Shown in pieces: positions 43,773-53,740 of a stretch of DNA of 64,000 nucleotides. The stretch is from Biomaibacter acetigenes (GTDB lineage: Bacteria; Bacillota; Thermosediminibacteria; Thermosediminibacterales; Tepidanaerobacteraceae): the NCBI RefSeq assembly GCF_003691585.1, contig NZ_CP033169.1:1302001-1366000 (forward strand), in the 5' to 3' direction. The notes below the pieces were generated by a model, which worked only from the letters and a program-made list of their open reading frames with translations, searched no databases and was not told the origin of the DNA. How positions within the stretch are numbered: position 1 is the stretch's first letter; each line of letters opens with the position of its first letter. Made by a program: the position numbers and the translations under genes.

Positions 43773-45200
43773 ATGCGTTCGTTTAAGTCAGAGGTAGCAT
43801 TGATAAAGCATGAGGTGCTCAAACAAATTGCGCGTCTTTTATTTGACGATAAGCTTGAAGATGAAGTAAACAGATTACCCAGGGTTCTGACGAGGGCGGG
43901 ATTGACTCATTACCGGTGCTGTGTATACAAAGAAAGGGCGGTGCTTGCAGAAAGGATAAAGTTTGCCCTGGGTTTTTCTCCGAAAGAAGTAGATGAGGAA
44001 GAACGGTTAGGCCAGATAGTGAGGGAAAGGTTAAAAGGCCATAAAGTAAAGCTACCGATCATCGATATCATCGAAATCGCCTGTGACAGGTGTCCCATAG
44101 ATAGGTATCTGGTGACCGATGCTTGCAGGGGATGCGTTGCCCATTACTGTGTTAATGCTTGTCCTAAAAAGGCTATAACTGTAGTTGGAAGGAGGGCTTA
44201 TATCGACCAGGAGCAATGCGTGGAGTGCGGCAGGTGCAGCAAGGCATGTAAATTTCACGCCATCGTGGAGGTAAGCAGGCCTTGTGAGCGCTCGTGCCCG
44301 GCAGAAGCCATAAAGCCCGGACCTTCAAGAAACTCTATCATAGATAAGGACATTTGTACATCCTGCGGCACATGCAGTACCGCGTGCCCTTTTGGCGCTA
44401 TAACCGACAAATCTGAAATCTGTGAGGTTATAGATTGGCTTAAAAGCGGCACAAAGGTTATAGCGGCGGTGGCTCCGGCCATCGCTGGCCAATTCGGGCC
44501 CAAAGTTAAAATTGGGCAGGTATTTTCGGCACTGATTCAATTGGGTTTTGCAAAGGTCGCGGAGGTGGCCCTGGGAGCCGATGAAGTGGCAAAGCTTGAG
44601 GCAGAAGAATTCAGACATCTAATAGAAGATAAAAATTGGCTGGTAAGTTCCTGTTGCCCGGCTTTTGTAAGCATGATCAAAAAACATTTTCCGGATCTTG
44701 TAGGCCACATTGCCCCGACACCTTCACCTATGGTGGTTTTAGGGCGTAAGCTTAAAGCCGAACTTCCCGACCACAAGGTGGTATTCATAGGGCCGTGTAT
44801 TGCTAAAAAAGAGGAAGCAATGGTACAAGATAGCGGCATCGATGCGGTACTTACTTTCGAAGAACTGGATGCATTATTTGATGCAAAAAATATAAACCCG
44901 GCCGATCTAAACGAAATGCCACCCTCATTTGCGCCTGCTACCTCAAAAGGAAGAGGTTTTGCGGTAAGCGGCGGAGTAGCTGATGCGGTAAGCCGGGTTC
45001 TTGATGACGATGGTTTAAGTGGCATATTAAAGCCCGTCAGGGCGAGTGGCCTGGAGGAATGCAAGAAGATGCTTTCCCTTGCCCGGGCGGGAAAACTTGA
45101 AGGTAATTTCCTCGAGGGGATGGCATGTGAAGGCGGTTGTGTGGGCGGCCCGGCAGCTTTAGTAGAGGCAAACAAAGGCGCAAGAGCTGTAGAAAGTTAA
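43773..45200 (+). CDS. [FeFe]-hydrogenase-like protein, group B type
   Basis: 475 residues. The N-terminal half carries several Fe-S motifs (CRGCVAHYCVNACPKKAI, CVECGRCSKACKF, CTSCGTCSTACPFGAI). The C-terminal H-cluster domain has the three cysteine motifs in the group-B form: SSCCPAFVS (L1), FIGPCIAKKEE (L2), MACEGGCVGGP (L3). Such enzymes are monomeric or partner with ferredoxin; direction of H2 turnover is not known for most. ATG 43773 is chosen over TTG 43764. A terminator follows. The H-cluster maturases HydEFG are not in this window. Confidence 0.9.
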   Translation: MRSFKSEVALIKHEVLKQIARLLFDDKLEDEVNRLPRVLTRAGLTHYRCCVYKERAVLAERIKFALGFSPKEVDEEERLGQIVRERLKGHKVKLPIIDIIEIACDRCPIDRYLVTDACRGCVAHYCVNACPKKAITVVGRRAYIDQEQCVECGRCSKACKFHAIVEVSRPCERSCPAEAIKPGPSRNSIIDKDICTSCGTCSTACPFGAITDKSEICEVIDWLKSGTKVIAAVAPAIAGQFGPKVKIGQVFSALIQLGFAKVAEVALGADEVAKLEAEEFRHLIEDKNWLVSSCCPAFVSMIKKHFPDLVGHIAPTPSPMVVLGRKLKAELPDHKVVFIGPCIAKKEEAMVQDSGIDAVLTFEELDALFDAKNINPADLNEMPPSFAPATSKGRGFAVSGGVADAVSRVLDDDGLSGILKPVRASGLEECKKMLSLARAGKLEGNFLEGMACEGGCVGGPAALVEANKGARAVES

Positions 45201-45231
45201 AATTAAAAGATTTTTGATATAACTGGAAGAT

Positions 45232-45268
45232 AAAGAGGGAACGGTATATGTCGTATCCCTCTTTTTTA
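45232..45268 (+). terminator. Terminator after the hydrogenase gene
   Basis: AAAGAGGGA pairs with TCCCTCTTT across a 14-base loop, followed by a T run. Confidence 0.85.
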
Positions 45269-45428
45269 TTTTACATTCCTCCACCCCATCCAGACATCTG
45301 TCCCTGAAAAGGAGACGTGTCTCTTAATCTATTATATCCATTATATTGGTACAAAGAGTAATAAAATAGTATTATAAAATTATAAAAGAGAGGCAGGATA
45401 TTTTAGACCGTTATAGAAAATAAATTAA

Positions 45429-48400
45429 ATGATAAAGGCGCTCTCTGCAGCTTTTAGTGCAGTGAAAGGAATGGTCGTCATGATGCTGGAAAGATGCATA
45501 GATGTCTTGAAAAAGGGAAAGAGAGTCATATACATAGCTCCTTCTCGAGAGCTGGCGGAATACATAAGGCAGGAATTTATGACAGGATTCGGCGGGCTCA
45601 TAAACACCGATGTCATAGTCATTGATGAGCTGGAGCAAAATTGTGCCAGGGAATTTCTGGGGACGAGGAGAATCTTGCCGGAAGATACCGGTATTATGGT
45701 ATTAAAGGAAGTGATGAGGAACCTTGACCTAGAGGGGAAGCTTCATTTTTATAGGAAGGTTTATGCAAGATACGGTCTTTTGCAAGGCCTGCTTTCAACC
45801 ATAAAAAAAATAAAAAGGCAGGCCCTTTCCCCCAAGGAGTTATTAATAAAAGCTCAGGATACTGGTGATAATATCCTGATAAAAAAAGCAGAAAATCTTA
45901 CAGCCGTATTTGAAGCATATGACCGAAAACTTGAGGAACTCGGTTTTGTTGATATGGAAGATATGGCCCGTATAGCCATAGAAAATTCCGCAAGTTGTAC
46001 ATATCTTGAGGATGTGGAACTCATAGCGGTGGACGGCTATATCAATCTTGACAGGATAGATGTTAAGCTTCTAGAAAGCATTGTACAAAATAGATATATA
46101 AAGGTGATAGGTCATGTCCCTATGAACACGCCTTTTATCGACAGTTTCATAGAGGGTGAGATATATAAAGATTTTGCGAAAATAGGAGCGGAAATAGTAA
46201 AATATGACTTTTCCCGGGAAGGTTACTTTAAAAAGCTGGCAGCTTGCCTTTTTACCGGTGAAAGGCTAAAGGAGCCGCCTTCCGGTATCAGAGTCTTAAA
46301 CGCTCCGTGCGTTTCGGATGAAATAAGGCAGGCAGCAAAAATCATCAAGTCTCTTTTATATGAGAAAAAAACTACTTTAGAAAATATAGCGGTGATTACC
46401 GGGGATGTCCAGGGTTATCGGGATTATATAGCACAAATCTTTGAAGAGATGAACCTTCCCATGAGCATGGGAAAATATGTAAAACTTGCAGCCGTACCTT
46501 TGATAAGGGATCTTTTTCTCTTTTTTTCCAAAGGAGCGGAAGCGGTAAAAGACGGCATTACATTTGAAACACCTTACATGTCGGTGGATGCCTGCAGCGC
46601 TGATTCAGTCGGCATAGCACAAATACATGGGAGGATAAATATTACAGATAAGATCACATACTATGTTGAAGAATTGATAAATATAATCGATGGGCTGAGG
46701 ATCAAACAAAAGCTGAATGAATTGTACAGAAGCGGCAGGATCTCTTCAGATATATATGTAAGGGACTTAAAGGCATATATTTCACTGGTAGATATATTGA
46801 TTAAGATAAGGCAGGAATATGCGAATTTTGACATTCAAGTCAACTCTGAAGATTTCCTGGAACTTTTCAAGAGACATATACAGGAGGCCACCATCTCCTT
46901 GAAAGGAGGGAATCCTGCGGGCATAAAGATTTTAGACCCCGACCTTTTAAAAGGGACCTGTTATGATTACATTTTTTTCCTGGGTCTAAATGAAGGGGTC
47001 TTTCCAAAGGCTCCAATAAAGGCAGGAGTGTTTACTTCCAGGGAAAAACAACTTCTTGCAAAGCTTGGAGTAAATCTGGAAAGTCCGGGTTGGGAACATG
47101 CCAGAGAAAAGATAAGGTTTATCTTGAGTGTAGCATCGGCTAAAAAAAGCCTTTTTTTAAGTTACAGGACCGCCGATGAGGACGGAAGTTACATTATAAA
47201 ATCTCCCTTTCTGGAGGAGCTCATTTTTACTGCCGGTATTGATAAAGATTCCTCTGCTATAATGGACAAAAGGAGCATGAGGCAAAGGTTTTCCCCCGAT
47301 ATCGGTGATGCCTGGAGCCTGAATGAGGCCGCTGAAAAATTGATATTGGGAAGATTTGGGCAAATCACCGATACATCAGATAAAACAAGAGCAGAAACGT
47401 CAAAGGATAATATTGATAAAGCAGTTTCCAGGATATCGGGAGAGTCCTTTGACAATGCAGCGGCCCAACTTTCTGAAGAAACTCTGCCACCGATTACCGG
47501 CCTTTTTGAAAGTCTGAAAGAAAGAGCAGGGTGGCTTCGGTGGTAAAGCGGGCGCATGACATAGAAGAACAAAGGAATTCTCGAAGGTTTACAAATTACG
47601 ACGGCAGGATCGGCCCCGAAGGGGCCCGTAGGTTCGACGAAGACTATTGTTTTAGCCCCTCCCGGCTCAACAGTTTCATTTATTGCCCCTTCAAGTTTTT
47701 TGTGGAGCAGGTGCTCCAGGTCCGGGTAGAAGATGACGAAGATGTGGTGCGCGCAAGAGACAGGGGCAACCTTTACCATGCCATACTGAAAAGATATTAT
47801 GAAGGCTGCAAAGATGTGCATATCTTCGATGAGGAGAGGTTAAGGGAAAAGGCTGAAGGAGCCTTTAATGAGGCAGGGCTGACCGACGACGACATTGCGA
47901 CCTTCATGTATAAAGATGAGATACTGGAAGTCTTAAAGAGATTTTTGATAAAGGATGCCGCATATCTTTCAGGTTACAGTGAAGTTACAGGGAAGATGCT
48001 GCAGCCACATTTCCTGGAAAAGTCCTTTTTTGATGATGAGATATTTGACGGTTTAAAATTTTACGCCCGGGTGGACAGAGTGGACCTGGAATATGACGGT
48101 AACCGCCCCACCGGCAGGTTTATCATTTACGACTATAAGACAAAAAACAGCAAGAACCTGCGAAGATGCCTAGAAGATAGAGATCTTCAGCTCATCATTT
48201 ATTACCATCTGGTAAAAAAGGCCTTAATAAAGGATTTGGGTTTACCGGACCCCGAGTGCATAGCTCTTTTGTATTATAGTATTGAAGACGCCGGATTTGA
48301 GGGCATCATAGTGGATGAAGAAAGAAAAGCCTTGAGCAAGAACAGGGGAAATATGGATACTGTTTCCCGGAGCAATTTCGAGTTTGTGATGGACTATTTC

Positions 48401-48553
48401 AAAAATCTGGCAGTGCATGTGATTCGGGATATTAAAAAAGGTGATTTCGTGCTGCCTAAAAAGTGCTTTTCATATAACTCCTTTTCGGGGTATAAATGCA
48501 AGTATCAAAACGTATGTAGATTTGACGCTACAAGGGTATTGCAAATGAGGTGA
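45429..48553 (+). CDS. addB: ATP-dependent helicase/nuclease subunit AddB, one frameshift
   Basis: About 1040 residues after repair. AddAB resects double-strand breaks up to Chi and loads RecA. The first frame covers the helicase-like part (IAPSRELAEYIRQEF..., SAKKSLFLSYRTADEDG); the second has the RecB-type nuclease (RVDRVDLEYDG...FIIYDYKTKN) and Fe-S cysteines (FIYCPFKFF, YKCKYQNVC). The GGG at 47529-47531 needs one more G to join the frames. Two oddities: no Walker A loop is visible at the N-terminus, where the family normally has GRxGxGK before the MLERC segment, and the last Cys cluster has C-x5-C without the first cysteine of the usual CxxC. Confidence 0.9.
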
Positions 48554-48558
48554 TTTAT

Positions 48559-51500
48559 GTGGATATAGATAAAACCATGCGGGAATATGATGTAAATGAG
48601 GAACAGGCAAAAGCATTGGATGTAGAAAAAAACATAGCCCTTCATGCTGGAGCGGGTTCCGGCAAAACCAGGGTGCTTTCCCGAAGATTTTTAAGGCTGA
48701 TGCTGGAAAAGGATGCGGATGTGGACAGTATCGTTGCCATCACTTTTACCAACAGGGCAGCTATGGAGATGAAGGAGAGGGTAAGGATATTAGTAAATGA
48801 AAAGATTTTAAAAGAAAAGGACCCGCAGCGACTTTGCAGGTTAAACGCTATAAAAGAAGAATTGCAGGCTGCAAACATAAGCACATTTCACAGCTTTTGC
48901 GATAAGATTCTAAGGGAGAACTGTTCAATGGCGGGTCTGGATCCCATGTACCGAATCATCGAGGATGTGGATAGGGAAACCTTACTGACAAAAATCATAA
49001 GACAACAAATTAATGAAATGATGGCCGACCGAAGTTTCGATGAAGATTTTAAAAAGCTTTTCGGATTGTATGGAACGGACTATTACTACAAAGAAGGCTT
49101 ACTAAAAGATATAAAATATCTTTACAATAAAATGCGGGAAAAAGCCATGAGTGCGGATGAAGTAAAAGATAGCACCCTGGTCAATATCTCAAGGTTTTAT
49201 AAGGAAAATGGAGAAGAATGTTTTGAAGAAGTCGACCTGCTGGAAAAGATAGAGATGTTTATCGTTACCATTTTAAAAAAGGTTGATGAAGTTTTTTCAA
49301 AATATAAAATGGAAAATAATCTGGTGGATTTTAATGATCTGGAGATATTTACCATAAGGCTGCTGGAAGACGAGAGTCTTCGGGAACACTATCGCCGGCG
49401 CTTTAAATATTTTCTGGTGGATGAGTTCCAGGATACCAACTGGGTACAGAGGAAGATACTGTATGCTCTGGTAATGGAAAAAGACGGCGCCATACCTCCC
49501 GGCTCCCTGTTTATCGTGGGTGATGTGAAACAGTCTATCTACGGTTTCAGGGGAGCGGATTATGAGGTTTTTAGTTCTGTAACGCAAAAGATAAGTGAAA
49601 ATGGGGAAAAGCTGGAACTTTCCACGTGTTACAGGAGCCATCCGGATATTGTAAAGACAGTAAACAGCATATTTAAAAACCTGTTTACAAACTTTGTGCC
49701 CCTAAAGAATGTTGAAGGCTATCAGGGCCACGCCAGGGTGGAGTATGCCCTGGTAGAAAAGCAAAAAAAGGATAATGATTTGTGGAAAAAGGGTAAGGGC
49801 ATCCTGAAAAAGGGAAGTCAGGAAGAAGTGAAAGATTTTTTGGATGAGTTTCTGGCTGATGGCAATGATGTACCGGAAGATAATAACCTTAAACAAGAGG
49901 CAAAAGATCTTGCTTTAAATATAAAGGCCCTTAGAAACAGCGGATTTGAATATAAGGATATGGCCATTTTGTTCAGAAGCAGGACAAATCTTTCAGGTTT
50001 TGAAGAAACTTTAAGGAAGAACGGTATCCCCTACTGTGTGATAGGAGGTATCGGCTTTTTCGAAAAACAGGAAATAGTAGATATGATGAATATCTTAAAA
50101 TGCGTATATGACCCCGATGACAAAGCGGCCCTGCTGGGGGTTTTAAGGTCGCCTTATATAGGTGTTTCCGACGACTTGCTGCTGGAGATATTTGATAAAT
50201 TGGATGACGGGGATAAATTAAAGAAAGTATTAGAAAAAAAGGCTTCAGGGGGATTAACCATACAGGAAAGAGGAGAACTTCCGGGATGTTTTGCAAAAAC
50301 TGAAAGTGAAATTGTAATAAACGCATTAGAACTTTTAAACGAAATGAGGCAGAGGGCGTGTTACTATAATATATCGGATTTTGTCCTTCTTATCATTGAA
50401 AAGTTTCATGTAAAAGAGATTCTGTTATCTCTTAGAAACGGTGCCGCCATGTACAGGAATATAGAAAAGTTCATTAATATCGCCCGGGACTTTGACAGCA
50501 AAGATATATACTCGCCTAAAGATTTTCTTGACTATGTCCAAAACCTTCAGGAGGTTTCGAACAAAGAAGCCGAAGCCGTATTGGATACTGAAGACAGTAA
50601 TGCAGTAAAAATAATGACCATCCATGCGGCCAAGGGATTGGAGTTTGAAGCCGTATTTATCCCGGAGATAGGAAGGGCCCTTTTATATAATGCAAAGCGC
50701 CATAAACCTTACTTTCAATTTTCCGGTGAATACGGTATCATAGCAAGATTCGATGATAAAATCACCGGAAAAAAGGGTACTGAAAATAAACTATATGATT
50801 TTGTTAGAGAAGAAGCCCTTGAAAGAGAGCTGGAGGAATCAAAAAGAATGCTCTATGTGGCCGCCACCAGGGCCAAAAGGTACCTTTGCTTTGTAGGGGA
50901 AGATGTGGAGCTAAAAGATGACGATAAACTCGATAGCTTCGTGAAGATGCTGAAGTCGGCGTTAAAAGGTGAAGAAACGATAGTGACCATGAGCGCAGGA
51001 TTTAGCGAATCAGAAAAGGACAATGACGGTATTGACGGAATCATCGGAAACGCAGACAATTATGTAGATACTTGTATATATGCGGATACTAGAGCTGATG
51101 AGGGCAAAGATGTAATTCTTAATGTTGATAGCAGCGCCTATAAATATGTTCGTCCTGATGATGACATTGTAAAGGATATTTTAGAGAAAATCGAGTTTTC
51201 CCCGCATTATACCATCAAATCTTCCTTCAGCATCAGCAGATATTTCACTTTTAGAGATTGCCAAAGGAAATTTTTCTACATATACAAAGCCGGTCTTGAT
51301 AGTTCGCGTTTTGAAAAGGATGTGGAAATGCTCGCTGGTGCCGACGGTCAAGCGTTTATTTCTGCATCGAGCGTTTTTCAGGGGGCGGTAAAGGGAAAGT
51401 TGATTCACTCGATCCTTGAGAGAATAAAGGAAAACGGCGGTGATATGAATGAAATAATAAAGCAATATGCAGGTTTGAATGCAGCAGATGAAATTGAGGA

Positions 51501-52020
51501 AATAAAGAGGTTAATAAAAAACTACAAAATCGCCGAAGCCAAATATGAAAAAATAAACCCTTATAGCAGGATAAAGACTGAAAGAGAAATCCCTTTTGCA
51601 GTGCCGCTCTATGAAGGAAAAGCAAAAACCGTTTATGGTGTGATTGATAGACTGGATATATTTGATAATAACGGTTCTCTGGAAGGGTGCCTGATAGACT
51701 ACAAGACCAATAGGATAAATAGCCCGCAGGATATGGAAAGACTCATAGCCCATTATAGGCCCCAGTTTATTCTATACCATCTTGGGTTTGAAAGGCTATA
51801 TCCAAGAATCCACGCTGGAATAAAGCTCAAAGGCATGTATATATTTTTCCTTGATGTGGGTGAGGTGGCCCAGGTAAGTTTCAATGCAAAGGAGAGGGAA
51901 GAATTTTTATCCAAGCTTGATTCCACCATGGAATTCATCGAAAGCCATGACAGTATGGAAGATTACTGGTGCAGGCCATCCTGTAATCATAAGTGTGAGT
52001 TTGCACTATTGTGCGAATAA
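48559..52020 (+). CDS. addA: ATP-dependent helicase/nuclease subunit AddA
   Basis: 1153 residues. UvrD/Rep-type helicase motifs are complete: Walker A LHAGAGSGKTRVL (near residue 28), AITFTNRAAMEMKERV, FLVDEFQDTNWVQ (motif II), VGDVKQSIYGFRGAD, IMTIHAAKGLEFEAVFI and LYVAATRAKRYL. The C-terminal RecB nuclease domain has CLIDYKTNR with catalytic Asp and Lys. GTG 48559 with GAGGTG 6 bases upstream is preferred to GTG 48550. It directly follows addB and so forms the normal addBA operon. Confidence 0.95.
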   Translation: MDIDKTMREYDVNEEQAKALDVEKNIALHAGAGSGKTRVLSRRFLRLMLEKDADVDSIVAITFTNRAAMEMKERVRILVNEKILKEKDPQRLCRLNAIKEELQAANISTFHSFCDKILRENCSMAGLDPMYRIIEDVDRETLLTKIIRQQINEMMADRSFDEDFKKLFGLYGTDYYYKEGLLKDIKYLYNKMREKAMSADEVKDSTLVNISRFYKENGEECFEEVDLLEKIEMFIVTILKKVDEVFSKYKMENNLVDFNDLEIFTIRLLEDESLREHYRRRFKYFLVDEFQDTNWVQRKILYALVMEKDGAIPPGSLFIVGDVKQSIYGFRGADYEVFSSVTQKISENGEKLELSTCYRSHPDIVKTVNSIFKNLFTNFVPLKNVEGYQGHARVEYALVEKQKKDNDLWKKGKGILKKGSQEEVKDFLDEFLADGNDVPEDNNLKQEAKDLALNIKALRNSGFEYKDMAILFRSRTNLSGFEETLRKNGIPYCVIGGIGFFEKQEIVDMMNILKCVYDPDDKAALLGVLRSPYIGVSDDLLLEIFDKLDDGDKLKKVLEKKASGGLTIQERGELPGCFAKTESEIVINALELLNEMRQRACYYNISDFVLLIIEKFHVKEILLSLRNGAAMYRNIEKFINIARDFDSKDIYSPKDFLDYVQNLQEVSNKEAEAVLDTEDSNAVKIMTIHAAKGLEFEAVFIPEIGRALLYNAKRHKPYFQFSGEYGIIARFDDKITGKKGTENKLYDFVREEALERELEESKRMLYVAATRAKRYLCFVGEDVELKDDDKLDSFVKMLKSALKGEETIVTMSAGFSESEKDNDGIDGIIGNADNYVDTCIYADTRADEGKDVILNVDSSAYKYVRPDDDIVKDILEKIEFSPHYTIKSSFSISRYFTFRDCQRKFFYIYKAGLDSSRFEKDVEMLAGADGQAFISASSVFQGAVKGKLIHSILERIKENGGDMNEIIKQYAGLNAADEIEEIKRLIKNYKIAEAKYEKINPYSRIKTEREIPFAVPLYEGKAKTVYGVIDRLDIFDNNGSLEGCLIDYKTNRINSPQDMERLIAHYRPQFILYHLGFERLYPRIHAGIKLKGMYIFFLDVGEVAQVSFNAKEREEFLSKLDSTMEFIESHDSMEDYWCRPSCNHKCEFALLCE

Positions 52021-52074
52021 ATTTAAGTAAGCTTTCTATAACAAAAAGGTTTTTATACTAAAAAGGAATATAAA

Positions 52075-52110
52075 ACAAGCAGGATTTTTAAAAATAGCAT
52101 AGAAAAATAC
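52075..52110 (+). repeat. Copy of the AGCAGGA motif upstream of the AEC transporter
   Basis: ACAAGCAGGATTTTT at 52077 followed by AAAATAGCATAGAAAAAT. Only the first block is strongly like the other copies. Confidence 0.5.
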
Positions 52111-52203
52111 ATATGAAGTAAACATATATATTGCGTTGATGTATCTGTTTGGGTCTTAAAAGGAATTGAACATGAAAAGAACCTGGAAAACGAGGAGGAT
52201 AAA

Positions 52204-53160
52204 ATGGACTTTGTTATGGACCTTTCGTTGCTGTCGAAAATACTTCCGGTAATATTCCTGTTTATCATAGGCCACTGGTTTAACCGCACTGGATTTATAA
52301 CCCAGAACTCAGTAGGTGAGCTTAAAAAACTGGTTGTAAACGTATTTTTGCCATCGCTTCTTTTTATATCCTTTTCGAAAAGCAACTTCGAGGCCCGGTA
52401 TCTCATAATAGTTGTCACGGTTTTCATCGCCTGCACCGCCCTGCTCGGCATGGGAATAGTTATTAAGAAGATGTTAAAAATCCAATCTCCGTATTTTCCA
52501 ACGCTGTTGACGGGATTCGAAGCGGGGATGCTAGGATATTCGCTTTATGCCGGAGTTTTTGGAGCGGAAAATGTGTTTAAATTTGCGGTAATAGATTTGG
52601 GTCAGGTGACATTTGTATTTTTCGTACTTGTAAGTCTTCTGGTACAATATAAAGAAGGCAGAAAAAGCGGATTTTCCAGTATGTTTTCTTCATTTGCAAA
52701 GAATCCGGTCATTATAGCCATTTTTCTGGGCATTATTATGCAAAAAACCAGATTAATGGGCATACTTCAAAGTATACCGTTTACACAGGCCTTGCTTCAG
52801 ACTTTAAGCATGCTTTCCAGTCTTACGGTACCTTTGATTTGTCTTGTAATTGGCTACGAAATCAAATTCGAAAAAGGCAGCGTGCAAAAATCAATTCAGG
52901 CTATAGGTTTAAGGTATGTTTTGCTGCTCCCGCTGGCAATCTTTATAAATTCTTTCATTATATCGAGTTTATTGGGACTTGATAGGGCTTTTTCCGCGGC
53001 GCTTATGACCATGTTTACCTTGCCTCCACCTTTCATCATCCCGCTGTATATTTCAGATGAAAACCTGGAAGAAAAACAGTTTGTGTTCAATACCATATCG
53101 CTCAGTACCATCGTGAGTATAATAATGTTCTTAATAGTGATAGGCACCAATACTGGATAG
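52204..53160 (+). CDS. AEC (auxin efflux carrier) family transporter
   Basis: 318 residues with about ten membrane helices in two five-helix halves, the build of the AEC family, which in bacteria carries malate, other carboxylates or unknown solutes. Characteristic segments are FLFIIGHWFNRTGFI near the start, VNVFLPSLLF and FEAGMLGYSLYAGVFG. GGAGGATAAAATG gives a clear start. The substrate cannot be read from sequence. Confidence 0.85.
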   Translation: MDFVMDLSLLSKILPVIFLFIIGHWFNRTGFITQNSVGELKKLVVNVFLPSLLFISFSKSNFEARYLIIVVTVFIACTALLGMGIVIKKMLKIQSPYFPTLLTGFEAGMLGYSLYAGVFGAENVFKFAVIDLGQVTFVFFVLVSLLVQYKEGRKSGFSSMFSSFAKNPVIIAIFLGIIMQKTRLMGILQSIPFTQALLQTLSMLSSLTVPLICLVIGYEIKFEKGSVQKSIQAIGLRYVLLLPLAIFINSFIISSLLGLDRAFSAALMTMFTLPPPFIIPLYISDENLEEKQFVFNTISLSTIVSIIMFLIVIGTNTG

Positions 53161-53224
53161 GCAGCCGCCTTATAGAGATGAAAAACCGCCAATCACATAA
53201 CCGTAAATGGAGGAGATGACAGGA

Positions 53225-53620
53225 ATGAAAACCATTACAATTGAAACTGCTGCAAGAACCGAAATGGTGAATATCACCAGGGAAATAGAAAAAGCGGTTA
53301 AGGAATCCGGAGTGCAGGATGGATTATGCTATATTTTTGTGCCACATACCACGGCGGGCATCACTATCAATGAAAATGCCGATGAGGATGTAAAGACCGA
53401 TATTATTAAAGAGCTCAATAAAATTATCCCATACATGGATGATTACAGACATATCGAAGGCAACTCCGATGCCCATATAAAGGCTTCATTGATGGGAAGT
53501 TCGGTGACGGTAGCCGTAGAGAGAGGCCATCTGGTACTCGGCACATGGCAGGGCATATATTTTTGTGAATTTGATGGGCCGAGGAAAAGAAGAGTTTACA
53601 TAAAAACGTTATGCTCATAG
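53225..53620 (+). CDS. yjbQ: YjbQ family protein (UPF0047)
   Basis: 131 residues. The family signature is clear: FVPHTTAGITINENADEDVKTDI with the conserved His, DDYRHIEGNSDAHIKASLMGSS, and GTWQGIYFCEFDGPR. YjbQ-type proteins have secondary thiamin-phosphate-synthase activity in vitro, but the physiological role is unsettled. ATG 53225 is chosen because GGAGGAGATGACAGG precedes it; an upstream in-frame ATG at 53207 overlaps that site. Confidence 0.93.
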   Translation: MKTITIETAARTEMVNITREIEKAVKESGVQDGLCYIFVPHTTAGITINENADEDVKTDIIKELNKIIPYMDDYRHIEGNSDAHIKASLMGSSVTVAVERGHLVLGTWQGIYFCEFDGPRKRRVYIKTLCS

Positions 53621-53691
53621 CAGCTTCAGCAGTAAAAAGTGCGATGAGAGAGTTTGTTTTAAAACAATTCGGGCAAAATATTCTAAATTTA

Positions 53692-53728
53692 CTAGCAGGA
53701 TTTTTGCAAAATTTGTCTAATTTATACG
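53692..53728 (+). repeat. Copy of the AGCAGGA motif upstream of the chemoreceptor
   Basis: CTAGCAGGATTTTTGCAAAA at 53692, then TTTGTCTAATTTATACG and the chemoreceptor ribosome-binding site. Confidence 0.5.
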
Positions 53729-53740
53729 AAAAGGAGGGGA

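Noticed and set aside
44537-45175. Minus-strand ORF of 212 codons under the hydrogenase gene
   Set aside because: Shadow of the plus-strand hydrogenase; serine-rich nonsense without start signals.
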